From: Actinomycetes bacterium
Lineage (GTDB): Bacteria > Actinomycetota > Coriobacteriia > Coriobacteriales > Atopobiaceae
DNA length: 64,000 nt
Direction of reading: 5' to 3'
Assembly: GCA_029546925.1 (NCBI GenBank)
Contig: JAKPQM010000008.1
Location: forward strand, 24,905 to 88,904
Position numbers and translations under genes: made by a program
The notes under the pieces: model-generated
Database searches by the model: none
Seen by the model: only the letters and a program-made list of their open reading frames with translations
What the model was told of the DNA's origin: nothing
In this document: positions 16,125-25,200 of the stretch, piece by piece
Position numbering within the stretch: position 1 is the first letter of the stretch
Layout: each line of letters opens with the position of its first letter

Positions 16125-17516
16125 CTATCGGCCTATGCCGTCTAAAACCGTCTGGTAGCGATGGGGGATGTCCTCAACATCGCGATCCTCATTGCGAACC
16201 AGGTCTCCGTTGTAGGGGAAGCGGGCGACCTTCACGCGAATGGGCATCTGGCGCGTACCAGGGGTACCCCAGATAAGCTCGAGCTCGGTACCCTCTTGCG
16301 CATATTCGGGGCTGATGAATCCGAGAGAGATCATCGCGTTATAGGCATAGGACTGGATGCGGCCGGTGGAGATGCCGGTCTCTTTGCCCTCTGCGAGGAC
16401 CTTGTCCGCACGGTACTCGAAGCCGCCCATGAACATGCTCTCGACAATGCCGAAGTCAGCCAGAGGGGTGATGTCGTCCGCAGGCTCCTCACCGGGGACG
16501 AACCTCGTTGCGAAGACCTTGCCCACGTCCTCTGCGTTCCACTCGAGCGTCACGCACGTGCGGGGCGGGTTCTTGGCGATTTCCTCGAGTGCGGCGCGTC
16601 CCGGGAACTCGTGGTTGAACTTGACGAGGAAGCCCCAGCCTACGTCAAACGGGGTCATGAAGCGCGTCTGTAGGTCGTCGCCCACCGACCCGCCAAATCG
16701 CATGTTGAGGGAGAAGCTCGCCTCCATCGGATGCTCCCACATCCAAGCGGTCATGCCCTCGCTTGACTCGAAGTACGGGAGCGGGTAGTGCAGACCGATG
16801 TTGGGGAAACCCGCCTCGGTGTGGTTGAAGAGATTGTAGGAGTTGTTGCCCAGCTGACGTGCACCGTAAGCCTTGCCGCACTCCACCACGCGGTTGTACA
16901 CGTACTCGTAGTCGGCAATGGGACCATGGATCTCATAGGCGAGGTTGCCGCTCATGCCCAGGCGGATGACCTGAACCTCGTGCCCCTGCATGTCAGCAAG
17001 GCGATGCTTTGCAAACTTGATGTCGTGCAGATCGGCCTCGAAGGCATCCTCGAGTATCTCGAGCGAGCGCTCGCCCTGGACTTGGATGAAGTACTCCTGC
17101 CCGCTGAGGTCCTCGCCATGGATGTCCATATCGCTCGTCTCGACATAGTACTTCAGCACAGGGCTCAGCCAATAGGTGCGGAAGTGGTTCTCGCCGATCA
17201 TGATGACGACGCCGTCGGTGATGATCTGCCCCTTGTCGTTGCAGAGAACGGCATGGCGAATCCCCGTCATCCCGAGCTTCGAGAAGTCGTTGACGCACAC
17301 GGACTGCAGGAAGGCGCGCGCATCGGGGCCATACACGTCGTAGATGGGGCTCATGTTGAGCGTTGTCCCGATCCAAGCGCTCTCGCGATAGCCCAGGATC
17401 TCGTTCTTGACGCTGGTGTACTGCCATGGGAGGAAATAACTAGGTCCCATCTGGATGATCAGGGCAGCATCCTTGAGTGCGGGATTCATGGCGAGCGGAT
17501 TGACATTCTGATCCAT
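16125..17516 (-). CDS. GcvT/LigM-like tetrahydrofolate-dependent demethylase
   Basis: Cytoplasmic protein of 463 residues with the aminomethyltransferase (GcvT) fold. Shared with its neighbour are GERSLEILEDAFEADLHD, RLGMSGNLAYEIHGP and DVGWGFLVKFNHEFPGRA. LigM/DesA-type proteins of this size move a methyl group from an aryl ether such as vanillate or syringate to tetrahydrofolate; sarcosine- and dimethylglycine-type demethylases share the fold. The in-frame region upstream of 17516 is rejected because AAGGAG lies 8 bases before this ATG. Placed with a paralogue, an MFS transporter and a divergent PucR regulator, it is the core of a demethylation locus. Substrate is not known. Confidence 0.8.
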   Translation of the reverse strand: MDQNVNPLAMNPALKDAALIIQMGPSYFLPWQYTSVKNEILGYRESAWIGTTLNMSPIYDVYGPDARAFLQSVCVNDFSKLGMTGIRHAVLCNDKGQIITDGVVIMIGENHFRTYWLSPVLKYYVETSDMDIHGEDLSGQEYFIQVQGERSLEILEDAFEADLHDIKFAKHRLADMQGHEVQVIRLGMSGNLAYEIHGPIADYEYVYNRVVECGKAYGARQLGNNSYNLFNHTEAGFPNIGLHYPLPYFESSEGMTAWMWEHPMEASFSLNMRFGGSVGDDLQTRFMTPFDVGWGFLVKFNHEFPGRAALEEIAKNPPRTCVTLEWNAEDVGKVFATRFVPGEEPADDITPLADFGIVESMFMGGFEYRADKVLAEGKETGISTGRIQSYAYNAMISLGFISPEYAQEGTELELIWGTPGTRQMPIRVKVARFPYNGDLVRNEDRDVEDIPHRYQTVLDGIGR

Positions 17517-17599
17517 TACTGCATCTCCTTCCCTTGTGCGATACGTGAGTACCGTCCAGTACGATAAGAAAAGTTTATGAACGTATATCTGCAGGTGAG

Positions 17600-17616
17600 A
17601 TGTAATATTGTTACAT
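17600..17616. promoter_or_regulatory. Palindromic operator candidate for the PucR regulator
   Basis: ATGTAA at 17600-17605 and TTACAT at 17611-17616 form a symmetrical site with a 5-base centre, inside the 143-bp gap between the divergent demethylase operon and the PucR gene. Position and symmetry fit a regulator site acting on both promoters. Confidence 0.45.
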
Positions 17617-17659
17617 TGATGAACATTGGTTTTCGGCGTTTTGCACAAAGGACAACATC

Positions 17660-19198
17660 ATGCGACCGACAATCTCCATGCTCGCCGAGCTGCTACCCAA
17701 AGGCATCGACCGAGCTGTGATCGCACCAGGTTCAAACGGCCTAACTCGTATCGCTGGGCTTGGCGCTCACGACTATCGCGAGGACGTGGCATACGTTGGC
17801 TCGCTCGAGGACGTCCTTGCGCAGAGCGCATCGTCTATCCCAGACAACATCGTTGTGTCGGTTCCCGTTGGAACAAGCTTTCAAGACGCAGCGGAATACT
17901 TGAGACCTGCATGCTCCGGTCTTCTCGTCGTAGCTCAAAACGAGAGCGATAGACTCATCGAAATCGTTGGGGATGCCCTTGCACGTTATGACGATTGGGA
18001 GCGCCGAATGCTGTTTGCCGTTGCCGAGGGGAGAACGCTGGGCGACGTGCTTGCAATCGGGGCAGAACTGCTGGCAAATCCGGTAGCACTCATTGGACCC
18101 GACGCCACGCTCATAGCGCGCGCGGGAAATATCACCGTGGACGAATCCGGGCAGATGTGGAAAACCGTACTGGCAAGGGGAATCTCCCCAAATGAGATCT
18201 ATACCGAGTCGGAGAGGAAGGCGTATGTGAAAAGTCTCTCGCAGGGCGAGTCGTATCATCTTGTTCGTCCCGAAAGAGACATCAACCACATGCACCTCTC
18301 GGTTCCCCTGGTAATCGACGGCAGGTCGTTCGGAGCTTTAGGCCAAGTCGATCTGAACGCCTCGTTTACCGCAGACCAAATCGGCCTCGCCTGTGCGATA
18401 CGAGACGTGCTTCTGGCTCGGGCAAAAATCGAGCTGGACCGAAATCAGGGAACTGCGCTCGAGCAATGCATGCGTACGGTACTTGAGGGCGTTCCCACGG
18501 AGTCGAGCGCCGTGAGGTTCCAACTCGGGCGAATCGGCTGGTCTGCAGACGATACCTACCGCATGCTCCTCTGCCCGTTCCCCACCGAGGGCGGCGAGAA
18601 CCTCATCGGAGCGCCATACAAGATGATGATGAAGAGAGCGCTCCCAAAATCACTCTGCATGTCATACAGCGGCGATATTATCTGCATCTTCCGTTCGGCA
18701 GACTACGATATCAACGCACGGAGCTTCTGCGACACGGTCACAGCAGAGACCTCGAAATACAATCTAACCTGCGGTTTGAGCGATGAGTTCACGGGTATCG
18801 GCGAAGCAGGCAGAGCCTGGTCGCAATGCGCTGCGGCAATCGAAGAGGGCATACGGCAAGATAGAAAAGGCATTGTCGTCTATGCCGATATCGCCGTTGG
18901 CCAGACAATACGGCAGATAAGAGAGTCTGGCGCGTCCCGCCTGCTGATGGACCAACACCTAGAGACTCTAATCCGACGCTCGGCAGAACCACGTGATGCG
19001 GTTCAGACGGTGTTCCAATACCTGTTGTGCGGACAGAATGCTGCGAAGGCTGCGAAGGTGCTGTTTCTGCACCGAAACACACTGGGCTATCGAATCTCAC
19101 AGATAGAGAACGTGATGGGCGTTCAATTCGCGGATCTTGACGATAGCGGGATCATAAGGCTCATGATTTCTTGCCTGATATACCTGCTCGAAAAGTAG
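17660..19198 (+). CDS. PucR-family transcriptional regulator
   Basis: Regulator of 512 residues. The N-terminal third resembles the purine-catabolism/PucR sensory domain (MRPTISMLAELLPKGIDRAV), the middle is GAF-like (ALIGPDATLIARAGNI, LSVPLVIDGRSFGALGQVD), and the C terminus is the PucR helix-turn-helix with AAKVLFLHRNTLGYRI then SQIENVMGV. Members respond to small molecules such as purines, amino acids or aromatics. It is transcribed away from the demethylase/transporter operon, so it most likely controls that operon and itself. The start at 17660 follows AAAGGACAACATC. Function as regulator is secure; the signal is unknown. Confidence 0.88.
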   Translation: MRPTISMLAELLPKGIDRAVIAPGSNGLTRIAGLGAHDYREDVAYVGSLEDVLAQSASSIPDNIVVSVPVGTSFQDAAEYLRPACSGLLVVAQNESDRLIEIVGDALARYDDWERRMLFAVAEGRTLGDVLAIGAELLANPVALIGPDATLIARAGNITVDESGQMWKTVLARGISPNEIYTESERKAYVKSLSQGESYHLVRPERDINHMHLSVPLVIDGRSFGALGQVDLNASFTADQIGLACAIRDVLLARAKIELDRNQGTALEQCMRTVLEGVPTESSAVRFQLGRIGWSADDTYRMLLCPFPTEGGENLIGAPYKMMMKRALPKSLCMSYSGDIICIFRSADYDINARSFCDTVTAETSKYNLTCGLSDEFTGIGEAGRAWSQCAAAIEEGIRQDRKGIVVYADIAVGQTIRQIRESGASRLLMDQHLETLIRRSAEPRDAVQTVFQYLLCGQNAAKAAKVLFLHRNTLGYRISQIENVMGVQFADLDDSGIIRLMISCLIYLLEK

Positions 19199-19234
19199 GC
19201 GGCCACTCCAAGCCATCTACTATTCGAGCGGTTG

Positions 19235-20052
19235 CTAGGCCCCAATCAGCCGCGCGATAGAACGTGCTCTTTCAGCCTTCTCGAGATTGTTGGCCTCAAC
19301 AGAGGCGAACGGAGAGCGCTGCAGCAAACGGTCGAATACGCCATCAAAGGTGTTGTCGTTCAACCATTTTTCCAGTTCGCGGGATTCAAGTGGCGTCGTC
19401 GCAACCAGCGTCATTCCGGCTCGCCTCGCGCCGGATATCAGTTCGTCGAGGATCCCGAGCGACCATGAGCTGCTCTTGCAGGTTCCAAGGCCGTCGATGA
19501 TGAAAACCCTAGCATTCAGCCTGTCCCTGAGAAGCGAGCTCTCGGACTCTCCCCCGTCAGGATCGTTGTACGTCAGCTTGATCGCCCGAAGGAAAGCCTG
19601 GACGGACACGTAGCTCGCGGCAACCCCAGCCTCGCAGAGAGCATTCGTTACCGCGCAGCTGAAGAGGCACCTCCCTTGGTCTGATCCGTAGGATAGCGTT
19701 ATCCCATAACCAGACCGATACTCTTTCAGGACCAGCTCGGCAGCTTTCCGGAGGCCGCCGTCCAAGTCATCAAGCGTGAGCTTCATGAACTCTTCTGCTA
19801 CCTCGGAGCCGCGGTACGCCCTCCTCTTGAGCTCTGCGGCCCTGCGCTCCGCTTCCCAGCGCCTGGAAAGCTCCTCGGCCTCGATCTCGCGCCGGCACGC
19901 ATACGAGCATGGGAGGACGACACATCGCCGAGCACAATCCTCCTGTACACCCTCTTGGCATCACCGCAAACAGGGCAGGCATCCGCAACCTCCCCGTCGT
20001 AGTGAACACCGCCGGGGTTCATGATCTCGAGGATGCCCTTTGCGCACTCCAT
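19235..20052 (-). pseudogene. DnaC/IstB-like helicase loader, frameshifted
   Basis: Reads as two frames. The N-terminal piece from ATG 20052 (MECAKGILEIMNP) has half of a zinc finger, ACPVCGDAKRVYRRIVLGD. After a frameshift near 19925-19915 the other half follows, VLPCSYACRREIEAEEL, then the ATPase part to 19235. Together they match phage/ICE DnaC-type loaders, which have a CxxC...CxC finger before the AAA+ domain. The Walker A loop is degenerate, GSDQGRCLFSCAV instead of GxxGxGKT/S, while the Walker B-like VFIIDGLG is kept. It follows a Rep-like gene, as in integrated plasmids. The broken frame and lost lysine argue against activity. Confidence 0.7.
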
Positions 20053-20087
20053 GCCCAACGCTTACTCCTCGAAGCCGCTCTCGAACC

Positions 20088-20579
20088 TCAGTAATCCGCA
20101 GCGCTCTCTTTGTGACTTCTTTGAGTAATCTCTTTCTTTGATACATGCAGACAAGTTGTCCGATTGCAAGCCGACAAGTTGTCCGCTTGATGCAGACAAA
20201 TTGTCCGCATCATCCGGACATTCTGTCCATATGAGAGCTTCTCCGCCTCTGCGTAGACGATGGTGTAGCTCTTCCTCCGGTCATGCCCGCCGTGCTGGCC
20301 CGCCAAGACGAGCCCCATCTCGACGAGGTGGTCGAACAGGCGGCTGTTCGTCTTCTCTCCCCCGACCGGCACTTCCTTCGCCCAATCGCTCAGCGAGTTC
20401 CAGGCCCACACGTGCCCATCCCAGATATGGTCGGGATTCTGCTCGTTGGCCTTCAGCCAGTAGTGCAGCTGCTGCAGGAGCAATGCTTCCTTGAGGCTCA
20501 GCCTCTCGCCAACGCACTCGGCGTAGAGGGGAATCACCTTCCCCCGGAAGAAGTCACGGGGCTTCTCATAGTCCGGCAT
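20088..20579 (-). CDS. Replication-initiator-like protein of an integrated element
   Basis: Protein of 163 residues: an N-terminal segment IPLYAECVGERLSLKEALLL and QQLHYWLKAN, then WDGHVWAWNSLSDWAKEVP, a winged-helix pattern seen in phage and ICE replisome-organiser (DnaD/Rep-like) proteins that decide on replication according to cell context. It lies between a HTH excisionase-like gene and a DnaC-like loader gene, the normal order for such modules. The C-terminal tail is rich in Cys and His (TICLHQADNLSACNRTTCLH) with a repeat-like look, possibly from tandem duplication of a short motif. Function inferred from context and fold pattern only. Confidence 0.5.
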   Translation of the reverse strand: MPDYEKPRDFFRGKVIPLYAECVGERLSLKEALLLQQLHYWLKANEQNPDHIWDGHVWAWNSLSDWAKEVPVGGEKTNSRLFDHLVEMGLVLAGQHGGHDRRKSYTIVYAEAEKLSYGQNVRMMRTICLHQADNLSACNRTTCLHVSKKEITQRSHKESAADY

Positions 20580-20591
20580 GTCGATGACACC

Positions 20592-20789
20592 CTACTCGTC
20601 GACGCCTGCCCAGTCAGCGAGCTTCTTCTTGGAGAAGTACCAGCGCCCGCCGTGCTTGACCGCCGGGATCTGGCCCGTCCGGCAGAACTCGAGCAGCGTG
20701 CACAGGGAGATGCCGAGCCAAGCGGCAGCCTCCTTCGCACCGATCGGACGGTCGTATGTGCGCCTTGTTTCCTCGATGAGCCCTTCCAT
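20592..20789 (-). CDS. Helix-turn-helix excisionase-like protein
   Basis: Protein of 65 residues with a MerR-type winged helix: PIGAKEAAAWLGISLCTLLE then FCRTGQIPAVKHGGRWYF. This is the HTH_17 excisionase-family pattern (helix-turn-helix, then a K-x-G-x-x-W/R wing). Such proteins steer integrase direction or activate replication genes. It is first in the minus-strand module with the Rep-like and DnaC-like genes, close to the tRNA-Asp end. AGGAGGAAAG precedes the ATG. Confidence 0.75.
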   Translation of the reverse strand: MEGLIEETRRTYDRPIGAKEAAAWLGISLCTLLEFCRTGQIPAVKHGGRWYFSKKKLADWAGVDE

Positions 20790-20999
20790 GCTTTCCTCCT
20801 CGATTGATGGTGTGGGGCAAGTTCAGGGCCATTGTATTCAGCTTTGATGGCTGGTTGAGAAATTGCAGCACTATGGTCGTAAAGGTGCTTCTATTTTCAT
20901 TTACGGTCGACGCATTATCGTTAGAGATGTCTGCCTAGCCGCGATACGCAGCCGTTCGCCGACGACCACCCCAGCAGTTTTGGGCGGACCCGTCACATG

Positions 21000-21038
21000 T
21001 AGTGCCGAAGTAGTGCCTAAGTAGTGCCTTTTAGTGCC
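21000..21038. repeat. Four direct TAGTGCC repeats at helical spacing
   Basis: TAGTGCC starts at 21000, 21011, 21022 and 21032, that is 11, 11 and 10 bases apart, so all copies face the same side of the helix. They lie just past the tRNA-Asp terminator at the edge of the mobile module. Short direct repeats at this spacing are typical arm-type sites for integrase or excisionase. Confidence 0.6.
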
Positions 21039-21045
21039 ATGAAAC

Positions 21046-21076
21046 GAAAAAAGCTCACGGATTTGGCCCGTGAGCT
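21046..21076 (-). terminator. Rho-independent terminator of tRNA-Asp
   Basis: Read on the minus strand, AGCTCACGG and CCGTGAGCT (21068-21076 with 21052-21060) form a 9-bp stem with a 7-base loop, followed by a run of six T (21047-21052 read as A on the plus strand). It sits 11 bases after the tRNA 3' end. Confidence 0.85.
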
Positions 21077-21086
21077 GCGGAAATTC

Positions 21087-21163
<77 letters not shown>

Positions 21164-21237
21164 GTAGCAAGTGCATAGGTAACTTTAGCGAAAAACTCCC
21201 TGCCTGTAAAGAGCAAATCGCAGTCCAACTGCATTTT

Positions 21238-21921
21238 CTACAGCGCGATCCTCGTGCTCGCCCCCGCAGCGTCTACCACGACAAGCTCCGAGCCATCCAG
21301 ATATGCATCGATGATCTCGCCTTCGCCGCGCACGGGCTCGCCGTTCTCCACGATAGGACCGGCCTGCGACTCGCCGCCCACCACGTAGGAGATCACGTCC
21401 CATCCATCATTCAGGTTCTCGGGGACCAGAATGATGCCGTTATAGAACAGCAGGCTCGTGGGAACCCCCTCGAGCTTGAAAAGCGTGCGCTGGTTGCCCA
21501 CCGCGTCGGTGGCGACAACAGCGACCGAACCCTCGATGTTGACCATCGAGAAGGTCTCGTCCATGTAGCTGATGCTGCCGGAATCAACCGTTCCCGTCTG
21601 CATGTCGACACTCACCGTAGCCGTCTGCTGCTGCTCGAGCTGCGTGCCATCCGGCGTATCGCCCGCATCATCAGGAGGCTGCCCGACAAGGGCCCTGATG
21701 AACAGGAACCCGGCAACCATGACCAGCAGCGCGGCAAGCGCCACGCCGATCAGGGCGGCACGCGCGGGCTTCGGGCCGCCGCGTTCTTTCTTCGGCTGGG
21801 AGGCGAACTTGCGCGCCCCCTCGCCCGTATGCAGCTTGGTGATGGAATCGCTCGCCATGGGGCTTGCCTCGGTCTCGTAGGGCGAATCCTCGGTGTAGGT
21901 CTGCTTGAAATGGGATGCCAT
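21238..21921 (-). CDS. Single-pass membrane protein of unknown function
   Basis: Protein of 227 residues with a hydrophilic N-terminal tail of about 55 residues, one membrane segment (AALIGVALAALLVMVAGFLF) and an extracytoplasmic part of about 145 residues rich in Val, Gly and Asp. There is no signal-peptidase site that I can see, so it should remain anchored with the tail inside. The beta-rich outer part (for example SGSISYMDETFSMVNIEGS) resembles a small beta-propeller or PASTA-like sensor, but I recognise no family. It is the last gene after dnaX-ybaB-recR, 20 bases from recR, so it is probably co-transcribed. Confidence 0.75.
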   Translation of the reverse strand: MASHFKQTYTEDSPYETEASPMASDSITKLHTGEGARKFASQPKKERGGPKPARAALIGVALAALLVMVAGFLFIRALVGQPPDDAGDTPDGTQLEQQQTATVSVDMQTGTVDSGSISYMDETFSMVNIEGSVAVVATDAVGNQRTLFKLEGVPTSLLFYNGIILVPENLNDGWDVISYVVGGESQAGPIVENGEPVRGEGEIIDAYLDGSELVVVDAAGASTRIAL

Positions 21922-21941
21922 AGCCGTCTCCTTGCCGAGCC

Positions 21942-22550
21942 CTAGAGCTCGCTTCGTCCTTCGATAGCACGCGCGAGCGTGATCTCGTCAGCATATTCGA
22001 CCTCGCTCCCCACCGGAAGCCCGATGGCGAAGCGCGAAACGCGGATTCCCAGCGCGCGGATCGTGCGCGAGAGATACGTTGCCGTAGCTTCACCCTCAAC
22101 GTTGGGGTTGGTTGCGATGATGACCTCCTCAACCTCGTCAGCCGCCAGCCGGGAGAGAAGCTCGCGCACATGCAGCTGATCCGGACCGATCTTATCCATG
22201 GGCGAGATAACACCGCCCAGCACGTGGTAGAGCCCGCGATAGACGCCTGCGCGCTCGATGGCCGTCACATCACGCGGTTCGGAAACCACGCAGATGGCAG
22301 AGCGGTCGCGTGTGCTATCCGCACAGATGGAACAGGTGTCGCCCGTGGCGTAGTTGAAGCACACGGGGCAGAAATGCACCTGATCGGTCACATCGATGAT
22401 GGCGTGGGCGAGACGGCGTGCCTCTTCTTTCTCAGTCGAGAGCAGATGGAACGCTATGCGCTGAGCCGTCTTCGGACCGATGCTCGGCAGGCGCCCCAGC
22501 TCGTCGAGCAGGCGCTGCAGAGCGCGGCCGTCGTTCCCGCCCCCGTTCAT
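21942..22550 (-). CDS. recR: Recombination mediator RecR
   Basis: RecR of 202 residues: helix-hairpin-helix LLDELGRLPSIGPKTAQRIA, the four-cysteine zinc finger CPVCFNYATGDTCSIC, and a Toprim domain with DVTAIERAGVYRGLYHVLGG and EEVIIATNPNVEGEATA. It works with RecF/RecO to load RecA at single-strand gaps. It starts one base after the stop of ybaB, the usual dnaX-ybaB-recR arrangement, so translation is coupled. Confidence 0.96.
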   Translation of the reverse strand: MNGGGNDGRALQRLLDELGRLPSIGPKTAQRIAFHLLSTEKEEARRLAHAIIDVTDQVHFCPVCFNYATGDTCSICADSTRDRSAICVVSEPRDVTAIERAGVYRGLYHVLGGVISPMDKIGPDQLHVRELLSRLAADEVEEVIIATNPNVEGEATATYLSRTIRALGIRVSRFAIGLPVGSEVEYADEITLARAIEGRSEL

Positions 22551-22551
22551 C

Positions 22552-22890
22552 TTAGAACAGTCCCGGAATGTTCAGGCCACCGGTGAGGGAGCTCATCTGC
22601 TGGTTTGCACCGGCTTCGGCAGATTCGATGGCATCGTTCACGGCAGCGATGATCATATCCTCGAGCATCTCGATATCCTCGAGATCGACCGCTTCGGGAT
22701 CGATCGAGATGCTCTTGACGCGCATATCGCCGGTCACCGAGACTTTGACGGCGCCGCCCCCCGTAGATGCGGAAAACTCCGTCTCACCGAGCTTGGCCTG
22801 CGCTGCGAGCATCTGCTCTTGCAGTTTGCGGGCCTGCTTCATCATCTGCTGCTGGTTCATGCCGCCCATGTTGGGACGTCCGTAGGCCAT
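22552..22890 (-). CDS. ybaB: YbaB/EbfC nucleoid-associated protein
   Basis: DNA-binding dimeric protein of 112 residues. The N-terminal region is Met/Gln-rich (GMNQQQMMKQARKLQEQML), followed by FSASTGGGAVKVSVTGD and the conserved ISIDPEAVDLEDIEMLEDMI helix. Role in nucleoid organisation and recombination is inferred from the family and its fixed place between dnaX and recR. Confidence 0.94.
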   Translation of the reverse strand: MAYGRPNMGGMNQQQMMKQARKLQEQMLAAQAKLGETEFSASTGGGAVKVSVTGDMRVKSISIDPEAVDLEDIEMLEDMIIAAVNDAIESAEAGANQQMSSLTGGLNIPGLF

Positions 22891-22905
22891 AATGCGTTTC
22901 CCCTC

Positions 22906-25110
22906 TCAGTCATCCTCGTCGGAGAAGTCGTCTCCCCCATCGTAATCTTCATATCCGCCGAGGGGGTCGTCGTCGACAGACTCGACAGCATCTTTACCAA
23001 CTCTGCCCGGTTCTTCCACAACGATGCTCACGCCCCGGCCGAAAGCCCCCTCGAGCATTGCGGCGATGCCCGCGAGCTCGTCGGGTGTTGCCACCTCGAG
23101 GCCATCGATGGAAGCGGGTGCCTCCTCGGATTGCAGTTCGGCTTGCGAAGCCTCAACTGCCGTCTCGGATGGAGAGGAGCCTCGCTCAAGCTCATCCCAT
23201 GTAGCGGGCGACTCCTCAATCACCGGGACAGACTCGAGAGCAGGCGCGGGGGCAGGGTCTGCTTGGATATCATTCCACGGCATGGGCTCGGGCTCGGAAC
23301 TCGCCTCGGTAAAGGCCGCAGCCTCATACGCCGATGTGGGCGTGGGCTCGTAATGGGGTGCCTTGGCAGGCCCTGCTGCGGGTTCTGATATCGGCGCAGG
23401 CGCGGGTGCAGGTTCCGGCACAGCGGGGACGGGCACCACATCGGCAGACTCGTGTCCCTCGAACGAGCGCGGTCCGAACACCTCGGCAATCGCTGTTTTG
23501 AGAAGCGTCCTCACATCGTCGCGCTTGAGCATCTGCAGCGCGAAACGCGATCCTGCGGGAAAAGCGATGGAGAGCGTCGCACCATCATCTGCCTCGAGAA
23601 CTGCGTTGGCGAGCAGCGAGCCCTTGGCGGAGCTTGCTGTACGAACCTTCTCGACAACATGCCGCCATTTGCGCTGCAGATCGGAGGGCGTGCTTGCAGG
23701 CGCAGATGGTTCAGATACTGCAGGTTTTGGCGTAGCCGCAGCTGCGGGCTTGGATTCTGATTCGGGCTCGGATCTGGATTCCGGTTGAGATGCGGGCCGT
23801 GGGGCCGGCTGAGATGCGGGCTGCGAAGCAGGCCGAGGCGCGGGCGACGGCGCAGAAGCCGGTACGGGGACCTGCTGGGCTTCCGCACCGGAGGTGGATG
23901 CGGATTCTCCGGTCCCCGCTGCAGCACGACTTGCTACCGCAACGCCTGTGGGCGAGGCGAGGGCGCGGACGCTGCGTTCGAGGCTTCCCACGCGCTCGGC
24001 CACGGCCTCGAGGGTGAGGTCGCTCTTGGGCCGGGAGATGCGGGTGAGCGCCACCTCGAGCACGAGACGCTGGTTGGTGGTGTAGCGCATCTCGCTCACG
24101 GCATCGGCGAGCACCCCGAGTGCTCGTGCCACACGATCGGGATCTGCGAATGCGGCCGCTTCGGAGGAGAGCCCGGCAAGATCATCCGCGCTGGCAGACA
24201 GCATGCTCTTATCGGCGCCGACCACCGACACCACGTAGACGTCGCGCAGGTGGGCGGCAAGGTCGTTAGCGAAGCGCAGCAGGTCGCGTCCTCTCTCCAC
24301 AAGGCTCGCCACCTGCGAGAAGAGCGCAGGAACGTTGCGAGCGGCCAGAGCCTGCGCCACCTGCGCGAGCGTACGCGCGTCCGTCTCGCCGAGCAGGTCG
24401 CGTGCAGCGCCGAGCGTCACGTTCTTACTGGTATAGAGGGCAAGCTGCTCGAGGGTCTTGAGCGCATCGCGCATGCCGCCGTGAGCGCTGCGGGCAATGA
24501 GCTCGAGCGCGGCAGGCTCGTAGACGATCTCCTCCTGTGCGCAGAGCTGCACGAGATGGGCCTGCAGGTCGTTGTCGCTGATGGCGTGGAAGTCGAAGCG
24601 CTGCACGCGCGAGAGCACCGTGCCGAGGATTTTCTGCGGATCGGTGGTGCACATGACGAAGACCACATGCTCGGGAGGTTCTTCGAGGGTCTTGAGCAGC
24701 GCGTTGAACGCCGCCGGGGTGAGCATGTGGACTTCGTCGATGATATAGACCTTGTAGTTGCCGCGCACGGGCGCATAGCTGGCGCGCGAGATGATCTGGT
24801 CGCGCACGTTGTCGACGCCGGTGTTGGAAGCGGCATCGATCTCGAGCACATCGGGATGGTTGCCCGCCGCGATGAGCTGGCAATCCTCGCAGCTTCCATC
24901 GGGTAGGTGCCCCGTTCCCCTCTGGCAGAGCAGCGCCTTCGCAAGCAGGCGTGCCATGGTGGTCTTGCCCGTTCCGCGCGGGCCGCAGAACAGATAGGCA
25001 TGGCTCACGCGCCGCTCGCGCACCGCTCGCTCAAGCGTCTCGACCACATGGCGCTGGCCGATGACCTGATCGAAGGTCGTGGGACGGTACTTGTTGTATA
25101 GGGACTCCAT
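22906..25110 (-). CDS. dnaX: DNA polymerase III subunit gamma/tau
   Basis: Clamp-loader ATPase of 734 residues. It starts MESLYNKYRPTTFDQVIGQ and has Walker A FCGPRGTGKTTMARLLAK, the four-cysteine zinc module (CQRGTGHLPDGSCEDCQ), DEVHMLTPAAFNALLKTLEE, and SRVQRFDFHAI. After about residue 380 comes a long Pro/Ala/Ser/Glu linker, then a tau-type C-terminal domain, and an acidic end. The start at 25110 is chosen from GGAGGGCGC before the ATG; an open frame extends to 25158 without homology. No slippery heptamer for a gamma product was searched for. Confidence 0.95.
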   Translation of the reverse strand: MESLYNKYRPTTFDQVIGQRHVVETLERAVRERRVSHAYLFCGPRGTGKTTMARLLAKALLCQRGTGHLPDGSCEDCQLIAAGNHPDVLEIDAASNTGVDNVRDQIISRASYAPVRGNYKVYIIDEVHMLTPAAFNALLKTLEEPPEHVVFVMCTTDPQKILGTVLSRVQRFDFHAISDNDLQAHLVQLCAQEEIVYEPAALELIARSAHGGMRDALKTLEQLALYTSKNVTLGAARDLLGETDARTLAQVAQALAARNVPALFSQVASLVERGRDLLRFANDLAAHLRDVYVVSVVGADKSMLSASADDLAGLSSEAAAFADPDRVARALGVLADAVSEMRYTTNQRLVLEVALTRISRPKSDLTLEAVAERVGSLERSVRALASPTGVAVASRAAAGTGESASTSGAEAQQVPVPASAPSPAPRPASQPASQPAPRPASQPESRSEPESESKPAAAATPKPAVSEPSAPASTPSDLQRKWRHVVEKVRTASSAKGSLLANAVLEADDGATLSIAFPAGSRFALQMLKRDDVRTLLKTAIAEVFGPRSFEGHESADVVPVPAVPEPAPAPAPISEPAAGPAKAPHYEPTPTSAYEAAAFTEASSEPEPMPWNDIQADPAPAPALESVPVIEESPATWDELERGSSPSETAVEASQAELQSEEAPASIDGLEVATPDELAGIAAMLEGAFGRGVSIVVEEPGRVGKDAVESVDDDPLGGYEDYDGGDDFSDEDD

Positions 25111-25200
25111 GCGCCCTCCGCAACCGCATCGGTATCGTGCCTTATCAGTATACGGCATCGGGGGTTGGCCGCCCGGATGGAACGGGCTCCTTCGTCTGCC

